A stretch of DNA of 64,000 bases, taken from contig NZ_JAGYPG010000002.1 in assembly GCF_018343625.1 (NCBI RefSeq), positions 849,280 to 913,279 on the forward strand. The letters run 5' to 3'. This DNA comes from Lederbergia citri. Its GTDB lineage: Bacteria; Bacillota; Bacilli; Bacillales; Bacillaceae_C. The position numbers were made by a program, and so were the translations under genes. Under the pieces are notes generated by a model that was given only the letters and a program-made list of their open reading frames with translations, had not been told where the DNA came from and did no database searches. Positions 62,262 through 64,000 of the stretch are shown one piece after another. Numbering within the stretch: position 1 is the first letter of the stretch; each line of letters opens with the position of its first letter.

Positions 62262-62300
62262 TAAAATCGCCCCAAAATTATGTTTCAATAATTTCAGGGC
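62262..62300 (-). terminator. Terminator-like hairpin between Gfo/Idh and ROK genes
   Basis: GCCCT-AAATTAT pairs with ATAATTT-GGGGC on the minus strand and is followed by TTTT. Only about 25 bases lie between it and the ROK start codon, too few for a promoter. Confidence 0.65.
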
Positions 62301-62323
62301 TTTCTTTAGTCTTGGATGATGTT

Positions 62324-63451
62324 TTATAAAGTTACAGAAGTGGATGTCGCTAAAGTATCAAGTTCTTCAGCTGAAACCTCTTCTCCGCGTTTATCAGAAA
62401 GATAGATTCCATCACTAATCAACATTGTTTGCAAGGCAATTTCTGCAGTTGGCAATAACTCCACCCTGCCTTGAAGTGCTGCAATCCAATGATGCTGAGA
62501 TGAATCGTAAGCGTCCTCATTTTCTCTTAGATTATGCCAACGATAATCCATTAAATCTAAGTTTACCGTACTATCCATATCTATATCAGAAATAGTAGAA
62601 TGGAAGCTAAATTGATTTTGCGGACCCTCACCAAATACAGGTAAGCGAATTCCTCCCTTTGAACCTAAAATGCTAGGACCTTCAAAACCGCCTAAATGAA
62701 CAGACCAAGACTCGATTATATCAAGCGTAAGGTTATTTTTGAATTTAACGAATCCTAATGCCAACTCTTCGACATCAAAGCCGCTCTCCTCACGTCTTTT
62801 TGGATCCATATCCATCTCTTGGTACACTTTTCCGGAAATGCGAGTTGGGGTCGGTAAATCTAGCAAGTAAAGCATTTGCGCAATATGATAGACTCCCATA
62901 TCAATAAGTGCGCCGCCGGTAGCAGTTTCTTTTTTCGTGAAAAATTTCGTACCATAGCCGTCAACAAACGGACGATTTCTTCTTCTAAAGCCAGTTGAGC
63001 GAGCATGATAAATATTCCCTAGTTTTCCTCCATCAATCAAGGCTTTTGCCGCTTTTGTTTCTTTGCGATAAATAGTTCCTAACTGAATATGAAGCATGTT
63101 TCCAGTTTCTTTTGCCGTTTCGACCATTCTTTTCCCATCAAAATATGTACCGGCAATTGGCTTTTCACAATATACATGTTTTCCTGCTTCTAATGCAGCA
63201 ATCGTCATTGGAGCGTGGAAATTATTATGTAAGCATACATCCACAGCTTCAATATCATCTCGACTTAAAAGCTCACGATAATCAGTGTACACACTTGGAA
63301 TATTGTATTGTTCGGCTACTCTTCGCGCTTCTTGCTCATTTACGTCACATACTGCTACAATTTCCGCATCTGGAATGCTTGCATAGTTACTTAAGTGTGA
63401 TTTTCCAATTTGACCTACACCAATAACTCCAATTCGTATCTTTCTCATCAT
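62324..63451 (-). CDS. Gfo/Idh/MocA family oxidoreductase
   Basis: A 375-residue NAD(P)-dependent dehydrogenase-like protein with IGVIGVGQIGKSHLSNY at the start, LHNNFHAPMTIAALEAGKHV and CEKPIAGT (Lys), and MGVYHIAQMLYLL with the active-site His. It differs clearly from the Gfo/Idh protein at 59465. It follows a sugar isomerase-like gene, a common pairing in sugar or inositol breakdown. Confidence 0.86.
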   Translation of the reverse strand: MMRKIRIGVIGVGQIGKSHLSNYASIPDAEIVAVCDVNEQEARRVAEQYNIPSVYTDYRELLSRDDIEAVDVCLHNNFHAPMTIAALEAGKHVYCEKPIAGTYFDGKRMVETAKETGNMLHIQLGTIYRKETKAAKALIDGGKLGNIYHARSTGFRRRNRPFVDGYGTKFFTKKETATGGALIDMGVYHIAQMLYLLDLPTPTRISGKVYQEMDMDPKRREESGFDVEELALGFVKFKNNLTLDIIESWSVHLGGFEGPSILGSKGGIRLPVFGEGPQNQFSFHSTISDIDMDSTVNLDLMDYRWHNLRENEDAYDSSQHHWIAALQGRVELLPTAEIALQTMLISDGIYLSDKRGEEVSAEELDTLATSTSVTL

Positions 63452-63480
63452 ATCCCTCCAATTTTATTCATCAATCAATC

Positions 63481-64000
63481 TTATAGAGTTGCTAAAAGAC
63501 GTTTTACCGTTCCTAATATCCATTCCATCTCAACATATTGATTCTTATCAGCATTATATTCAATGCCCCAATACCCATCAAAGCCATTTTCTTGCAGCAT
63601 ACGAATTTTATCTTGCGCATCCTCCGCTACGGCCGTTCTTGCATCAAAATGCGTATGACATACCCATGGAGCTACCATTTCATCGCCTTTTTCAGCCTCT
63701 TCTCTCCATCTGCCAATATGAAGGAGGATTCCAAAGTTCGGATGATCCACCGCTTCAGCGATTTTCTTCATTTGGACAGGGCTCAACGAAGGTCCAATAT
63801 GATTTTCAGGTCCAACCATATAGCCATTTTGTGCTCCGCGCTCGCAATATTCTCGGTAGTGTTTCACGATATATTCGAACTGCTCATCAGTCATATTCAT
63901 ATCAAACGCAGGATCATTGCCGAATACGCCACCAGTGTCAATACGCACGGTTTTGGCGCCGAGAATTTCCGCAGCATTAAGATGGCCAAGAGCATTTTGG
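63481..64000 (-). CDS. Sugar phosphate isomerase/epimerase-like TIM barrel protein, 5' end cut by window edge
   Basis: The frame is open to base 64000 and reads NALGHLNAAEILGAKTVRID, then a TIM-barrel C-terminal half with GPENHIGPS (acidic/His metal ligands), LHIGRWREE, HTHFDAR and WGIEYNA, the xylose isomerase-like/IolE fold. Such enzymes often partner Gfo/Idh dehydrogenases, as here (29 bases apart). The substrate is unknown. Confidence 0.8.
   Translation of the reverse strand, partial: QNALGHLNAAEILGAKTVRIDTGGVFGNDPAFDMNMTDEQFEYIVKHYREYCERGAQNGYMVGPENHIGPSLSPVQMKKIAEAVDHPNFGILLHIGRWREEAEKGDEMVAPWVCHTHFDARTAVAEDAQDKIRMLQENGFDGYWGIEYNADKNQYVEMEWILGTVKRLLATL

Noticed and set aside
63489..63980. 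163-residue plus-strand ORF at the right edge
   Set aside because: It is antisense to the TIM-barrel isomerase-like gene, which has recognisable motifs throughout.

Overview
The window looks like chromosome of a low-GC, spore-former-type Firmicute of the family Bacillaceae. Genes have strong AGGAGG-type ribosome binding sites and many TTG or GTG starts. The gene content is also Bacillus-like: a BshB2/YojF bacillithiol pair, PdxK, a CitR-like LysR regulator, a MurQ/MurR/NamZ peptidoglycan-recycling set, a YjiH-like protein and holin-like type I toxins. I see no tRNA, rRNA, CRISPR array, prophage or transposase gene. Genus is not assigned.

Layout. 1-2150 (minus): molybdenum cofactor genes mobA-moaE-moaD-moeB, with moeB cut by the left edge. 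2225-6577: a DUF218 protein, a Uma2 nuclease-fold protein, a three-gene ABC-2 exporter and a tautomerase. 6692-12944: small accessory genes, a long-form RsgA GTPase behind what looks like a leader-peptide attenuator, pdxK, and yojF-bshB2. 12975-13300 is a non-coding array of eleven units with an alternating 20/21 bp period. 13302-20000: an uncharacterised protein, an FtsX-type ABC exporter with its ATPase and a two-component system; a type I toxin/antisense RNA locus lies between exporter and kinase. 20001-22640 holds two more, damaged, copies of the toxin, one carrying an inserted dispersed repeat, plus a GNAT gene with an in-frame stop. 22679-41367 is an accessory region of acetyltransferases, methyltransferases, HAD, NUDIX, HIT and VOC proteins, a CitR-like regulator divergent from a methyltransferase, an extra MraY-like enzyme, a divergent QueA paralogue, RecQ, and a phosphatase that appears to start at ATA. 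41414-43954 is the threonine-to-glycine pair tdh-kbl, separated by two copies of the same dispersed repeat.

44165-64000 (all minus) is an amino-sugar and peptidoglycan-recycling island. A GntR regulator precedes agaS and a class II aldolase, each broken by a one-base deletion. A PfkB kinase and a double P-loop protein follow. The operon murQ - PIG-L deacetylase - two ABC permeases - binding lipoprotein - NamZ-like muramidase - GNAT - murR then appears to couple MurNAc-6-phosphate metabolism to an ABC importer instead of the PTS permease MurP of Bacillus subtilis. Upstream lie nagB, a ROK kinase, two Gfo/Idh/MocA dehydrogenases, an MFS transporter and a sugar isomerase-like protein cut by the right edge.

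The strongest candidates for something undescribed are the attenuator with its leader peptide in front of rsgA (10599-10900), the ABC-coupled MurNAc operon with a NamZ that lacks a signal peptide, the toxin family showing three stages of decay, and the 41 bp-period repeat array. All functional calls rest on reading motifs and context; no database search was run.
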